The notes below the pieces were generated by a model, which worked only from the letters and a program-made list of their open reading frames with translations, had not been told where the DNA came from and searched no databases. The position numbers and the translations under genes were made by a program. Source: Streptomyces sp. TP-A0356 (GTDB taxonomy: Bacteria > Actinomycetota > Actinomycetes > Streptomycetales > Streptomycetaceae). Taken from it: 64,000 nt of DNA. Below are positions 51,795-60,892 of the stretch, piece by piece. The DNA is taken from the NCBI RefSeq assembly GCF_001417775.1, contig NZ_BBZJ01000033.1, positions 21,735 through 85,734 of the forward strand, in the 5' to 3' direction. Every line of letters begins with the position of its first letter. The first letter of the stretch is position 1.

Positions 51795-52445
51795 TCAGGC
51801 ATTACGGCGGTCGTCAATTTGAATGTCCAGATCTGGCCACGCCATGGCCAGACGCTGCAACTGGCCCTCCGCCGATACGCCCACCGAACGCAACGGCACA
51901 TCCGGCATGAAGCGGACGAGCGTCCCGGTGGTGCCGTCGGCCTCGACAGACTCCAGGTCGGTCACCGGAACGCCGTGTTCGTAGCGTTGGGTCCAGGCCC
52001 CATTGAGGCGGCAGTTGGTATGGACGAGCCATTCGCTGAGCGCTGCTACAACCGACATGCCGCGACGAGGATGGCCATCCGGAAGCAGTTCCGTGTCTGC
52101 GAAGTCGAAGAAGCGAAGATCCTTTGACGCCATGACTGGCTTCTTCACGATCTGGCCGTGTTCGTCCATCCGGGTATCGGTGCCCCGCCCGTCATCCGCC
52201 ACGGACAAGGAGCCGTCCGGATAGAGCGTGACGAGACAGCGTCCTCCGCCCCTGCTCGATGCCTCATCGGCAGCATAGGCAAGCACCTCAAGGACAAGGT
52301 GCCACGGGCCGCCGGGCGCGAAATTCTCCGGACTCTGTCTGATATATGCCAGATGATCAAAATCGACGGTGCTTGACCAATCGTGCGTGGTGTTGACCCA
52401 GGAACCCCTCGAGACGTCCATCAGGCAAGTATCCAACCCGCTCAT
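51795..52445 (-). CDS. Stand-alone GyrB-like GHKL ATPase-domain protein
   Basis: A 216-residue protein equal to the N-terminal ATPase domain of DNA gyrase B: 'VDFDHLAYIRQSPENFAPGGPWHLVLEVLAYAADEA', the Bergerat 'LVTLYPDGSLSVADDGRGTDTR' (DxGxG) and 'RGMSVVAALSEWLVHTNCRLNGAWTQRYEHG' (gyrase ATP-lid region), 'GTTGTLVRFMPD'. The transducer, toprim and DNA-cleavage domains are absent. Streptomyces genomes carry such stand-alone copies; some GyrB-like decoys relate to gyrase-inhibitor tolerance, but this cannot be shown here. Intact, with ATG 52445. Confidence 0.8.
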   Translation of the reverse strand: MSGLDTCLMDVSRGSWVNTTHDWSSTVDFDHLAYIRQSPENFAPGGPWHLVLEVLAYAADEASSRGGGRCLVTLYPDGSLSVADDGRGTDTRMDEHGQIVKKPVMASKDLRFFDFADTELLPDGHPRRGMSVVAALSEWLVHTNCRLNGAWTQRYEHGVPVTDLESVEADGTTGTLVRFMPDVPLRSVGVSAEGQLQRLAMAWPDLDIQIDDRRNA

Positions 52446-52608
52446 GACGACCTAAGCGGTTACTGCGAAGTCGAGTACTGATTCTTTGGCTGCCCAGGCC
52501 CACGACCAGAGGGCCTGCTCTTGTACCTGGCGCAGACCCACTGGCCGCCGCTTGGAGACGACGCGTGGCTGCGCGGGCTTGTCAGTGGGTTCCTCTACGG
52601 TGCCCGGT

Positions 52609-53103
52609 ATGACGCACTGGATACACGGCCCGCTCCCGCACCACGAGGAAGCCAACGTCGTCTTCTTCCGGGGGATCTCTCTGGACGCGCTCACGCAAGG
52701 ACTCCTCGGCCAGCGGCGAAAGCCACTCGCGTATGGCAAGGGCACCGATTGGGGCTTGGTGATGCACGACATGCTTAGCTGGGCGAGTGGTGACTACGGC
52801 CTTGCCGAATATGGGCAGTTGTGCCCGGCCGGCGGCGAGCTCGTCGTCTTCGTGATCGAACCATGCCTCGCCAAAGCCCATGGCCCCTCATTCCAGTACC
52901 TCCGCGATGGACGACTGATCACCGCCTTCAGCTTCGAGACTCCGTACTACCGGGGAGGCGAGGAGCCCGACCTGCTGCTGGCCGCCCTCACGGCGGCGAA
53001 CCTGATCGGGCCCCAGGCGGACCTTGACAGAGACGACAACGAGGAGCGGATTGTGGAGGCAATCACGGGTTTCTTCTCTTTGCCCGAACTCGAAATGCCT
53101 TGA
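52609..53103 (+). CDS. Hypothetical 164-residue protein (DUF6461-like by appearance)
   Basis: A compact alpha/beta protein: 'NVVFFRGISLDALTQGLLGQRRKPLAYGKGTDWGLVMHDMLSWASGDYGLAEYGQLCPAGGELVVFVIEPCLAKAHGPSFQYLRDGRLITAFSFETPYYRGGEEPDLL'. The pattern resembles the DUF6461 proteins frequent in Streptomyces, which have no known function. The ATG at 52609 begins where homology seems to start; the ribosome-binding site is weak. Codon use is normal and the frame intact. Confidence 0.65.
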   Translation: MTHWIHGPLPHHEEANVVFFRGISLDALTQGLLGQRRKPLAYGKGTDWGLVMHDMLSWASGDYGLAEYGQLCPAGGELVVFVIEPCLAKAHGPSFQYLRDGRLITAFSFETPYYRGGEEPDLLLAALTAANLIGPQADLDRDDNEERIVEAITGFFSLPELEMP

Positions 53104-53171
53104 CCGAGGGGAGCGGCCTCGGTGATGTAGTGCCATGGTTCGGGTATGAGGCAGGGCGGGAGGGGCTGCCC

Positions 53172-54290
53172 ATGCCGAAGGTCGTGCGTGTGGAGTTGAC
53201 GTCTGATCAGGAGCGCGAGGTGCTTAAGCGTCTGCGGGCACGTGATCTCACGCCGGGCATCAGACTGCATCTGGAGTGCATACGGCTGATGGGACGGGGC
53301 CTGACCGTGCCCGATGGCTGACCTGCTCGAATGCAACGACGTCGTCGTGCGTGGTGCGGTCCACCGCTTCGCGGCCCGCGGGTTCGACGCGCTGACGGAT
53401 GCCCCGCACCCGGGTCGCCCGGCCTCGGTCACACGTGAGGACCGCGAGGCACTGGCCGCCCTGCTGGACGAGTCCGCCCGGCAGGGCCGTACCTGGACTG
53501 CCGCCGTGTTGTGTGACTGGCTGGCTGCGGAACGGGGCGCGCGGGTCTCGGCGGCCTGGCTGACCGAGTTACTGCACCGGGACGGATTCCGGTGGAAACG
53601 GACCCGGGACACGCTGCGGCACAAGGCCGACCCCGTCCTCCAGCAGGCCGCGCGGGCCCAGCTGGAGGATTTGCGGCTTTACGGATGGACGCGAACCAGG
53701 GCGTGAGAGACCTGTTCTTCCTCGACGAGAGCGGTTTCGCCCCGACCATGCCCACCGGATATACCTGGTCACGGGCGGGACAGCGGGCTGTTGTGCCACG
53801 CGAGGACAAGAGAGGCCGGCGCGTGAACGTCCTGGGGGCCTTGGCTGTGGGACTGCACGCCGATCTGGTCTGGGAGAGGACCTGCGGCAAGATCGACGCG
53901 GTCATGTTGCTGGAGTTCGTGTGCACGCGGGTGGCCCGCCTGCCCGGTGGGGCCGCCGCACTGGACAAACCCCCTGTGGCCTTCACCCGCGTCCGACCGT
54001 GCACCGTCGTCCTGGACAACGCTTCCGCGCACGTGGCCCGGGTCTTCAAAGGACGCCGGGAGGAACTGGCCGCCATCGGCGTCGAACTCTTCTACCTCCC
54101 GCCTCGCAGCCCCGAGCTGAACGACATCGAGCGGGTATGGCGCTGGCGAAGTACGAGGACTACCCCGAGCGCGTCCACACGACCGCCGAAGCGGTCAGTA
54201 GCGCAGTCGATCAGGCCCTAGACCCTCAACGTGCACGCGTCAAAGGATCAGCAGTCAACTTCACCAAAACCCGCTTAGCGGACGGCTCCC
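53172..54290 (+). pseudogene. IS630-family transposase with several frameshifts
   Basis: Three frames give one transposase: 'VVRVELTSDQEREVLKRLRARDLTPGIRLHLECIRLMGRGLTV' (HTH), 'IADLLECNDVVVRGAVHRFAARGFDALTDAPHPGRPASVT', then 'DLFFLDESGFAPTMPTGYTWSRAGQRAVVPREDKRGRRVNVLGAL', 'CTVVLDNASAHVARVFK' and 'GVELFYLPPRSPELNDIERVW' (DDE), and last 'KYEDYPERVHTTAEAV'. Frameshifts lie near 53315, 53700 and 54140. No terminal repeats were identified. This is a different IS630 subgroup from those at 28 and 57 kb. Confidence 0.82.
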
Positions 54291-54299
54291 TCAAGAACC

Positions 54300-54440
54300 G
54301 CCACTCACGAAACTGCGGACAGAAGCGCCGGTTGCGGCGGCGGCCCGCCATAGGTCAAAGCCGCGAAAGCCCCGGTCGGCGAGACGCCGCAGGCCCGGCG
54401 TCAGTGAGGTGAACAGGCGGGCACCGCGGGCGCGGGGAGT
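54300..54440 (-). pseudogene. IS4-family transposase fragment
   Basis: The minus strand reads 'ARLFTSLTPGLRRLADRGFRGFDLWRAAAATGASVRSFVSG', the 'LLADRGF' catalytic-Asp segment of IS4 transposases. It is adjacent to the end of the IS630 pseudogene; nothing else of the element is seen. Confidence 0.6.
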
Positions 54441-54980
54441 AGGCTTCCTGGCCCAGATCCCCCCGGCACCCCGCGTCTGAGCGGACAGCCCTACACGCTG
54501 CCCGAGGACGCTGTCGAGTGGATCGAGGCCCTCGCGGCTCTGCGGCGGGAGGCACTGACCAACCCGCGGGTCTACCCCTTCCGGGAGCAGGTCGGCCAGG
54601 GCCTGCGAAAGGACCGTGAAGGCGCTGCGTGCCGACGCCTCCGAGCCCACGGAGACACCGGCGCCCGGCGAGCACTGCGTTCAGGGGCCGTTGAGGACGT
54701 CGTGGGTGCCGATGCGCCGCCACACGATGTGCGGGACTCCGGGGACTATCTCCGTGCCGTACTGCCAGGTGGCCCGCCCATTCCCCGCCCAGGTCAGTTC
54801 GTAGACCCCACATGGCGCGCAGCGGACGCTTGATGCGTGACGCGGCTCGAAGTCCGCTGCCCGCACGGAGGTCGGGGATGGTGTCCCATCGAGTGGTGTA
54901 GCCCGGTTCGGACCTTTCCCCCGGATCTTGGACACTTGAGACGTGGATCTTGAGGATCTGAGAACAGACATCTCGTGGTC
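54441..54980. other. Decayed region without an assignable gene
   Basis: Short coding-like stretches occur on both strands, including a minus-strand tail at about 54690-54830 ('WAGNGRATWQYGTEIVPGVPHIVWRRIGTH') that looks like the end of a small conserved protein. No start or complete domain is present. I assign nothing firmly. Confidence 0.4.
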
Positions 54981-55395
54981 ATGAAGCACTACCCGCCGGA
55001 GTTCAAGGCGGACGCGGTCGCGCTGTACCAGTCGCGTCCCGGAGCGACGATCAGGCAGGTCGCCGCTGATCTGGGAGTCAACCCGGAGACGCTGCGCAAC
55101 GGGGTACGGGCGGCGGGGGCGAGCCGGCCCCGGGGACGCCGGGCGGAGGTGCCGGCCCAGCGGCCCACGTCGCTGGAGGCGCAGAACGCGGCCCTGCGCA
55201 AGAAGGTCCGCGAGCTGGAAGAGGAACGCGAGATCCTGCGCAAGGCAGCGAAGTATTTCGCCGGGGAGACGCGCTGGTGAACCGCTTCCAGTTCGTCGCC
55301 GACCACCAGCGCCGCTTCGGCGTGAAGCCGCTGTGCACCATCCTCGGTATCGCCCGTTCCAGCTTCTACTACTGGCGCAAGACCGCGGAGGGCAG
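54981..55395 (+). pseudogene. IS3-family OrfA and truncated OrfB
   Basis: OrfA (54981-55280) is intact: 'MKHYPPEFKADAVALYQSRPGATIRQVAADLGVNPETLRN' HTH followed by the leucine-zipper region 'LEAQNAALRKKVRELEEEREILRKAAKYFAGE'. OrfB starts at 55277 with the usual overlap, reads 'NRFQFVADHQRRFGVKPLCTILGIARSSFYYWRKTAE' and then loses homology at ~55395. The DDE domain is gone, so the element is dead. Confidence 0.88.
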
Positions 55396-55849
55396 CCACA
55401 GCCCCACAATGATGGGCGGGCCCGAGGGGCTTCGCCTCCCGAGCGGGGTAGGGGCATCACCGCGCCGCCGACAAAGCTCCCTGACCGGCCCTATGCCGTC
55501 AGGGAGTCGCACCGTATGGCGCGTCCGGCCACCAGCGGGAGCACCGGACCGGACGTGCCAGGCGCCCAGTCAAGACGGTGTCCTGCCCAGTGGTGTAGCA
55601 GCGATCATGATGAACGTGCGGCTCGCGGGCCGGATTCGAGTGGCTGCCCATTGCGCTGACCTGACGCCACGTCAGTGCATCCCGCCAGCGGCGCTGCGGC
55701 GTCAGCGTTGACGTGATCTACACCGAGGCCAGGCCCAGGAGCTCCGCGACGACGGTCGCGACGGCCGTTCTCACCCGACGGATAGTCGGCAGCGCCGAGG
55801 CGGGCTGATTGAGGCGTGACCTGCGGCTTCGCCTTGATCGCCGCTACAC
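55396..55849. other. No gene recognised
   Basis: About 450 bases between the IS3 and IS30 remnants contain only short frames with no family resemblance and no clear repeats. It is probably junction debris from successive IS events. Confidence 0.4.
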
Positions 55850-56038
55850 CACATGGCGGGAGACCATCCGGCCTGACCGGGAGGCCTCCGGGAGATAGTC
55901 CGGTTTCAGGCCGCCGTTCTCCGCTCGCCACCGATAGCCCGTTTTACATCCGGTACCGAGTTGGCTACACGCCTCGACGCTGCCCACCCCGGCTGCCAGG
56001 AGGCGCCAGTACTCAGCCTCGAGCTCCAGCCTGCGCAT
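55850..56038 (-). pseudogene. IS30-family transposase N-terminal fragment
   Basis: The minus strand encodes 'LELEAEYWRLLAAGVGSVEACSQLGTGCKTGYRWRAENGGLKPDYLPEASRSGR', the N-terminal HTH of actinobacterial IS30 transposases. It ends 11 bases before the CTAG that starts the repeated segment. Confidence 0.7.
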
Positions 56039-56048
56039 GCGTCCCCGC

Positions 56049-56259
56049 CTAGACGATCAATTCCAAGGGGGTGTCTTGTGCCTGTGCATCACAGTTGGCT
56101 AGGGAGTGCTCCATTTGACCAGGCTGAGTGCGCGGTCGCTGTCAAGGTGTTCAGGGGAGCCGGGTGATCCCGGCTGTGGTGCGCTCAGCTGACGGCAGAG
56201 AGTTGGCGGGCGAAGCGGCGGACGGCATCGGTGAAGGCATCTGGGTCGTCGAAGTTCGC
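56049..56259. repeat. 208-bp direct repeat, truncated 5' copy of the IS982-type unit
   Basis: The segment from CTAGACGATCAATTCC to GAAGTTCG (56049-~56257) is repeated at 58158-~58366 with a single visible mismatch (56200 region, T for C). It carries the left terminal repeat and the last ~23 codons of the alpha/beta hydrolase gene, reading on the minus strand. It is immediately followed by the TA and left end of the IS630-type element. Before that insertion the two copies would have been head to tail. Confidence 0.85.
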
Positions 56260-56417
56260 TAGTGCCGTGACCGGATAGGTTCACCGAGGTCTCGTGGCCT
56301 GCGGGTGCGCGAGTCCCGCTGCTCCCCAGTTTCGGCTGGTCGCAGGGCGAAACGACCTCGTTTGCATGGCTGTAATCAACTTGCTGACCACGTTGGTGGG
56401 CGGGCAGGGTCTGGATC

Positions 56418-56915
56418 ATGCTTGAACTACGCACCCTGGAATCAGACGACTGGCCCCTTTGGCGGGAGTTGCGACTGGCCGCGCTTGCTGAGGCGCCCTA
56501 CGCGTTCGGATCGACGCTGGCCCAGTGGCAGGGCTCCGGAGACCGAGAGGAACGCTGGCGTGCCCGTCTGTCGATTCCTGGCGCGCATGATCTCGTCGCG
56601 CTTCTGGACGGCCTCCCGGTGGGCATGGCCAGCGGAGTGCCGGGCGAGGGAGCAGGAAATGTGGAGTTGATCTCGATGTGGGTCAACCCCACGGCTCGGG
56701 GCAAGGGCGTGGGTGACTGCCTGATCCAGGCGGTCGAGCGGTGGGCGGCGGAGCGCGGTGCCACGACGCTGCGGTTGTCCGTTATGCCGGACAACCGCAA
56801 GGCGACCGCGCTCTATGAGCGGCACGGTTTCACGGACACGGGTGAGCCCGGTGATCTTCTGCCCGATGGCGTGGGCAGGGAGCGGGTCATGGCGAAGAGC
56901 CTGGCCGCTGTCTGA
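56418..56915 (+). CDS. GNAT N-acetyltransferase, passenger inside the IS630-type element
   Basis: A 165-residue GNAT protein: 'MLELRTLESDDWPLWRELRLAALAEAPYAFGSTLAQWQGSGDREERWRARL', 'NVELISMWVNPTARGKGVGDCLIQAVERWAAERGATTLRLSVMPDNRKATALYERHGFTDTGEP'. The acetyl-CoA loop is 'ARGKGVG' (Q/RxxGxG/A type). All core motifs are intact and the frame is open. Related proteins acetylate small molecules or protein N-termini. It converges on the transposase gene with 36 nt between stops. The substrate is unknown. Confidence 0.88.
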   Translation: MLELRTLESDDWPLWRELRLAALAEAPYAFGSTLAQWQGSGDREERWRARLSIPGAHDLVALLDGLPVGMASGVPGEGAGNVELISMWVNPTARGKGVGDCLIQAVERWAAERGATTLRLSVMPDNRKATALYERHGFTDTGEPGDLLPDGVGRERVMAKSLAAV

Positions 56916-56951
56916 TCTCCACATCCGGGCACGGCGGGATCCCCCACGTGC

Positions 56952-58074
56952 TCAGGCTGCGGTGGCGAGGGGGCGTCCGCCCCAGCGGATGCCCTTCTCG
57001 CTGCGGATGTGGGCGCGTTCCTTGCGTCGTGCGGCGAGTACGTCGGGGTGGCGGGTATTGGCGTTGCGCCAGCGCAGGTAGCGGTGCAGGGCCTGGGTCT
57101 GCGCGGGATGGCTGCGGTGGTGGGAGTTGGCCAGGGCGAACTGCCGCAGCGGGCCGAAGTGGGCTTCGATCGGGTTGGCCCAGGATGCGTAGGTCGGGGT
57201 GAAGCACAGCTCGGCCTTGTTCTTCTTCGCCCAGCGGCGGATGTCCGCTCCGGTGTGGGCGGAGAGGTTGTCCAGAATGATGTAGATCGGGGCGCCGTCG
57301 GGCCGGGCGGCGCGGATCGACTTCAGCGCGGACAGCGTGTTGGCGGTGCCTTTGCGGCGCCGGTTGACGCCCCACAGCCGGTCGTCGCCGACGGAGTAGC
57401 AGCCGTGGAAGTAGGTGACGCCGTGGGTGCGGCGGTAGGTCGCCGGCAGTCGGTTGGGCTTGCCCTGCTTCGCCCAGCAGGAGCCTGCGGTGGGCCGGAT
57501 CCCCAGGGGCCCGAACTCGTCGAAGGCGAAGACCCGGTCTGGGAAGTGCTCCAGCACGTGCTCGATGCGGTCGATCTTGGCGTCTCGCTCGGGGTCGGGC
57601 GACTCCTTCCATGTCTTTGGTGCGCTGGAAGGTGATGCCGCGGCGCCGGAGCAGGCACCGTAAGGCGTCACGGCCGATACGGATGATGCGTCCGTGCACA
57701 CGGCGCAGGTAGGCGGCGAGTTTGCGGATCGACCAGCGGGTGAAGGGCTGGCCGAGCTTGGTGGGGCGGGTGGTGGCCGTCTGGATGACGAAGTCCTCGT
57801 CGTCAGGGGTGAGCAGGCGGGGACGGCCTCCCGCCCATTGAGGGTCCAGACAGGCCAGGCCGATCTCGTTGAACCGGTGGATCACGTCCCGCACTGTGTC
57901 CTCGTCGGCCTGGACCAGCTGGGCGATCACCGGGACACGGTTCCCGCCGGCGGACGCGAGCAGCATCATCGCCCGCCGATAGCGCACCGAACTCGTACTT
58001 CCCCGGCGCACGATCTGCTGCAGCTTCGGCCCCTCCTGGTCGGTCAGTCTGCGTACCCGCACAGGCTCAGCCAC
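56952..58074 (-). pseudogene. IS630-family transposase with one frameshift
   Basis: The N-terminal part starts at GTG 58074 ('VAEPVRVRRLTDQEGPKLQQIVRRGSTSSVRYRRAMMLLASAGGNRVPVIAQLV', 'GRPRLLTPDDEDFVIQTATTRPTKLGQPFTRWSIRKLAAYL', 'GITFQRTK'). After about 57615 the frame changes to 'SPDPERDAKIDRIEHVLEHFPDRVFAFDEFGPLGIRP', 'GAPIYIILDNLSAHTG' and 'CFTPTYASWANPIEAHFGPLR' (DDE). An extra G at 'ACCAAAGACATGG' explains the shift. This may be inactivation; no slippery run is present. Confidence 0.82.
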
Positions 58075-58293
58075 CACACCTCCAGCGGTCGGACCGGACG
58101 TCACCGCCCATCCAACCGCTCCAACCGCCAACCCGGCGAACCTTCCCGGTCAGAGCACTAGACGATCAATTCCAAGGGGGTGTCTTGTGCCTGTGCATCA
58201 CAGTTGGCTAGGGAGTGCTCCATTTGACCAGGCTGAGTGCGCGGTCGCTGTCAAGGTGTTCAGGGGAGCCGGGTGATCCCGGCTGTGGTGCGC

Positions 58294-59025
58294 TCAGCTG
58301 ACGGCAGAGAGCTGGCGGGCGAAGCGGCGGACGGCATCGGTGAAGGCATCTGGGTCGTCGAAGTTCGCGAGGTGTCGCGCCCGCGGGATCAATTCGACGC
58401 GAGCGTGCGGATGCGCGCGGGCGAAGTCCGCCTCCCCGGCCCGGAAGACGGCGTCCTTCTCGCCGTTCAGGATGAGGACCGGAGCCTTCACATAACGCAT
58501 CGCACCCGCGTCGAAGCGTCCGAGTACCTCGTCCCAGGCTGCTGGCAGGGTGTGGAAGGCGTAGCCGGACCGGATGGTCGCCTCCACCACTTCCCGTGGG
58601 TAGAGCCGCCGCAGCAACCGGTCGTTCCACCGGGCCAGGCGATCCGCAGGCATACGAGGGACCAGCCTGGCGACCCACCGATAGGGCGCTGCCCAGAGGC
58701 CGCGGGTGGAGGCGCTGGCTCCCGCGAGGATCAGCCCGCGTAGTTGTTCCGGACAGCGCCGCGCGAACTCCAGCGAGGCATATCCGCCGAGTGAGTGCCC
58801 GACGACCAGAGCCGGCCCTCGGTCGAGCGAGTCCACCGCGGAAGCGATGATTTCCGTCGCAGCGCTCAGGCTCCAGCGCTGAGCCGAGCGCTTCCCGTGG
58901 CCGGGCAGGTCGACGGCGACCACCGGGAATTCGTCCCGGAGTGCGGCAAGCTGCATGCTCCACTGTCCCGCGCTGAAGCGCGTCCCGTGAACGAAGACTA
59001 TGGGCACTGCATCCGCTGCCGTCAT
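58294..59025 (-). CDS. Alpha/beta hydrolase, passenger of the IS982-type unit
   Basis: A 243-residue alpha/beta hydrolase: 'IVFVHGTRFSAGQWSMQLAALRDEFPVVAVDLPGHGKRS', nucleophile Ser in 'LVVGHSLGGYASLEFARR', Asp in 'LILNGEKDAVF' and His in 'RARHLANFDDP'. The catalytic set is complete and the frame is intact. Length and motifs fit small esterases or lactonases; no signal peptide. Its last ~23 codons are duplicated at 56190-56257. It is divergent from the transposase gene with 154 nt between starts. Confidence 0.85.
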   Translation of the reverse strand: MTAADAVPIVFVHGTRFSAGQWSMQLAALRDEFPVVAVDLPGHGKRSAQRWSLSAATEIIASAVDSLDRGPALVVGHSLGGYASLEFARRCPEQLRGLILAGASASTRGLWAAPYRWVARLVPRMPADRLARWNDRLLRRLYPREVVEATIRSGYAFHTLPAAWDEVLGRFDAGAMRYVKAPVLILNGEKDAVFRAGEADFARAHPHARVELIPRARHLANFDDPDAFTDAVRRFARQLSAVS

Positions 59026-59179
59026 CAGTCCCCCCAGGTGGCACCGTCCTCAAGCCGACTCTACCGGCGGGATCCCTTTCGCGATCAAGGGAGATGCCAG
59101 AAGGTACTCAAACTGCCAACTGCGTGGCGCTCAGTCACAAGTCTGCGGAGACGAGAACGAGGGCGTCCAAGATCGTGGT

Positions 59180-60079
59180 GTGACGAACAACCTGGACACC
59201 CTCGCGACGGCACTCCATGCGACAACAGACGATCTGCTGAAGGAGCGCGCGGACTTGGCGGCGTGGCGGCCGACCGTGGGAATCGCGCCGCAGCTTACCG
59301 ACGCCGAGCTGGTCACCCTAGCAATGATGCAGGCCATACTCCGTTTCACCTCCGAGGCCAGGTGGCTCCGACATGCCCGGGCCCAACTGCGGCACCTCTT
59401 CCCGTACCTGCCGCAGCAACCCGGCTACAACAAGCGGCTACGCAAGGCGGCCGACCTGCTCCGCCGTATCACCCGGATCCTGGCCACCAACACCTCGATG
59501 TGGAGCGACGACGTGTGGATAATGGACTCCACACCCGTGGAATGCGGCCGCTCCCGCGAAACCGTCAAACGCTCCGACCTGGCCGGATGGGCCCAGTACG
59601 GGTACTGCGCCAGCCACAGCCGCTTCTTCTGGGGCCTGCGGCTGCACCTGGTGTGCACCCTGCAGGGCCTGCCGATCGCCTACGCCCTGACCGGGGCCAA
59701 GGCCGACGAGCGCGAGACCCTGCTGGACCTGCTCGCGGCCGAACCACACTCGTCGCCGCCCGGCCCTGCCAGACCCTGATCGGCGACAAGAATCACTTCG
59801 GCCGTGACTTCGAACAAGAACTCGCCCAGCAGGGAATCCAGTTGCTACGACCGACCCAAGGGCGAACGGCAGCGGCCCGGCGGATCCCTGTTCAAGCCAT
59901 TGCGGCAGGTCAACGAGACCTTCAAGGGACAGCTCGACCTCGAACAGCACCGAGGACGCACACCCCGCGGTGTCATCGCCCGCGTCATGCAGCGCATACT
60001 CGCGCTGACCGCCGTGATCTGGCACAACGATCACACCGGACAAGACACCCTCCGTTCGCTGACTTCGTATGATCACTGA
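59180..60079 (+). pseudogene. IS982-family transposase, frameshifted twice
   Basis: From GTG 59180: 'TNNLDTLATALHATTDDLLKERADLAAWRPTVGIAPQLTDAELVTLAMMQAILRFTSEARWLRHARAQLRHLFPYLPQQPGYNKRLRKAADLL', 'DVWIMDSTPVECGRSRETVKRSDLAGWAQYGYCASHSRFFWGLRLHLVCTLQGLPIAYALTGAKADERETLLDLLA'. Near 59750 the frame shifts ('CQTLIGDKNHFGRDFEQELAQQGIQLLRP'), and again near 59855 ('GGSLFKPLRQVNETFKGQLDLEQHRGRTPRGVIARVMQRILALTAVIWHN'). Together they make a full IS982 transposase, now broken. Confidence 0.88.
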
Positions 60080-60305
60080 CCCCTTGGAATTGATCATCTA
60101 GCCATCAACACTCCACAATGATCAAGGAATGTTGCGACAAGCCTTAGAAACCCAAGCGTCGCTACTAATCCACTCTTCAGCCGTCGCCGAAAGAGGAATC
60201 CGGTGAACAGACGCCGACGGTGGATCTGGCCATCCATGGGAGGCCAGGTCAGCGACCACCTCCTGCGGCACCTCCAGCCGTTTCTTCACATAAGGGCTGG
60301 CCAAG

Positions 60306-60590
60306 GTGCTGCACGCACTTGGCGATCCGGTGCGGCTGCGGCTGCTGAAGGTCTACTCGACCGGCCGCCAGGCCGGCTGTGCGCCCGACGCGCTCGGCAT
60401 TCCGTATCTGCAGAAGCCGACCATCTCGCACCATCTGAAGATCATGCGTGAGGTCGGGCTCGTCTCGATCCGGGCCGCAGGCCGCAACCGCTACGTAGAG
60501 CTGCGCCGCGACGACCTGGACACTAGATTTCCCGGTCTCCTGGATACCGTGCTCAAGTCGCTGCCCTACCAGGCGGTGTCCGACAAATGA
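60306..60590 (+). CDS. ArsR-family regulator, short or N-terminally truncated
   Basis: A 94-residue winged helix: 'VLHALGDPVRLRLLKVYSTGRQAGCAPDALGIPYLQKPTISHHLKIMREVGLVSIRAAGRNRYVELRRDDLDTRFPGLLDTVLKSL'. It starts with GTG only two residues before the conserved 'ALGDPVRLRLL', whereas relatives have ~10-15 residues more; an in-frame TAA lies just upstream at about 60291. It has no ArsR-type metal Cys motif. It may be functional or trimmed at its 5' end by rearrangement near the IS982 unit. Confidence 0.7.
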   Translation: MLHALGDPVRLRLLKVYSTGRQAGCAPDALGIPYLQKPTISHHLKIMREVGLVSIRAAGRNRYVELRRDDLDTRFPGLLDTVLKSLPYQAVSDK

Positions 60591-60601
60591 TCAACGGGAG
60601 A

Positions 60602-60892
60602 GGGAGTCGTCGGTGGCCTCTTTCCTGAAACCCCTCAAGCAGCAACCGCGTTGCCCCGGTGACCGTCCGGTGCCCCGCCAGGGGGTGAGGTGACACGTCG
60701 ACTGTGCGTGAGCATGCGGCGGGACCGCATGCATCAAACCTTCACAACCGTAGGCACGGACGCCGGTTTGTGATTGGATGCGCGGGTTGCGGCCCGTGTG
60801 GCGCAGCCTCCCCGCGATCGTGGAGGCCGTCGTGGCACGGGGGAGGGCCTAGGGCCCTTCGGGGATGGGGACTCAGGGGGGTTTCCTTGGCG
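60602..60892. promoter_or_regulatory. Long leader/intergenic region before the secreted propeller gene
   Basis: This 291-bp gap contains a hairpin GCATGCGG/CCGCATGC (60712-60732, 5-nt loop) and an AT-richer stretch near 60733-60778 that could hold the promoter. The last ~90 bases are strongly G-rich, including GGGGGG just before the start codon, and could fold in a leader RNA. No known riboswitch consensus was recognised. Confidence 0.4.

Larger units (their letters stand above)
56262..58158. mobile_element. IS630-type element carrying a GNAT gene
   Basis: Left end GTGCCGTGACCGGATAGGTT (56262 on) and right end, as complement, GTGCTCTGACCGGGAAGGTT (58158 back) match at about 21 of 27 positions and are flanked by TA (56260-56261, 58159-58160). 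Between them lie a plus-strand GNAT gene and a convergent minus-strand IS630 transposase. Elements of this IS630 group are normally ~1.2 kb with only the transposase, so the extra ~650 bp with a gene is unusual. The ends also match the MITE at 29196. Confidence 0.75.
58158..60101. mobile_element. IS982-type element carrying an alpha/beta hydrolase gene
   Basis: Inverted repeats of 22 bp with one mismatch, from CTAGACGATCAATTCC (58158-58179) and its inverse ending at 60101, bracket a minus-strand alpha/beta hydrolase gene and a plus-strand IS982 transposase. The right repeat begins just after the transposase stop. The partial copy at 56049 preserves the same junction between left repeat and hydrolase gene, which supports the hydrolase being part of the unit. 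The transposase is frameshifted, so the unit is probably immobile now. Confidence 0.65.

Noticed and set aside
54690..54830. Possible toxin-like C-terminal segment on the minus strand
   Set aside because: It has no start, no complete domain and no antitoxin neighbour; the family could not be named.
60602..60892. Riboswitch upstream of the secreted propeller gene
   Set aside because: The G-rich leader and hairpin do not match any riboswitch consensus that I can recognise (including ydaO-type).
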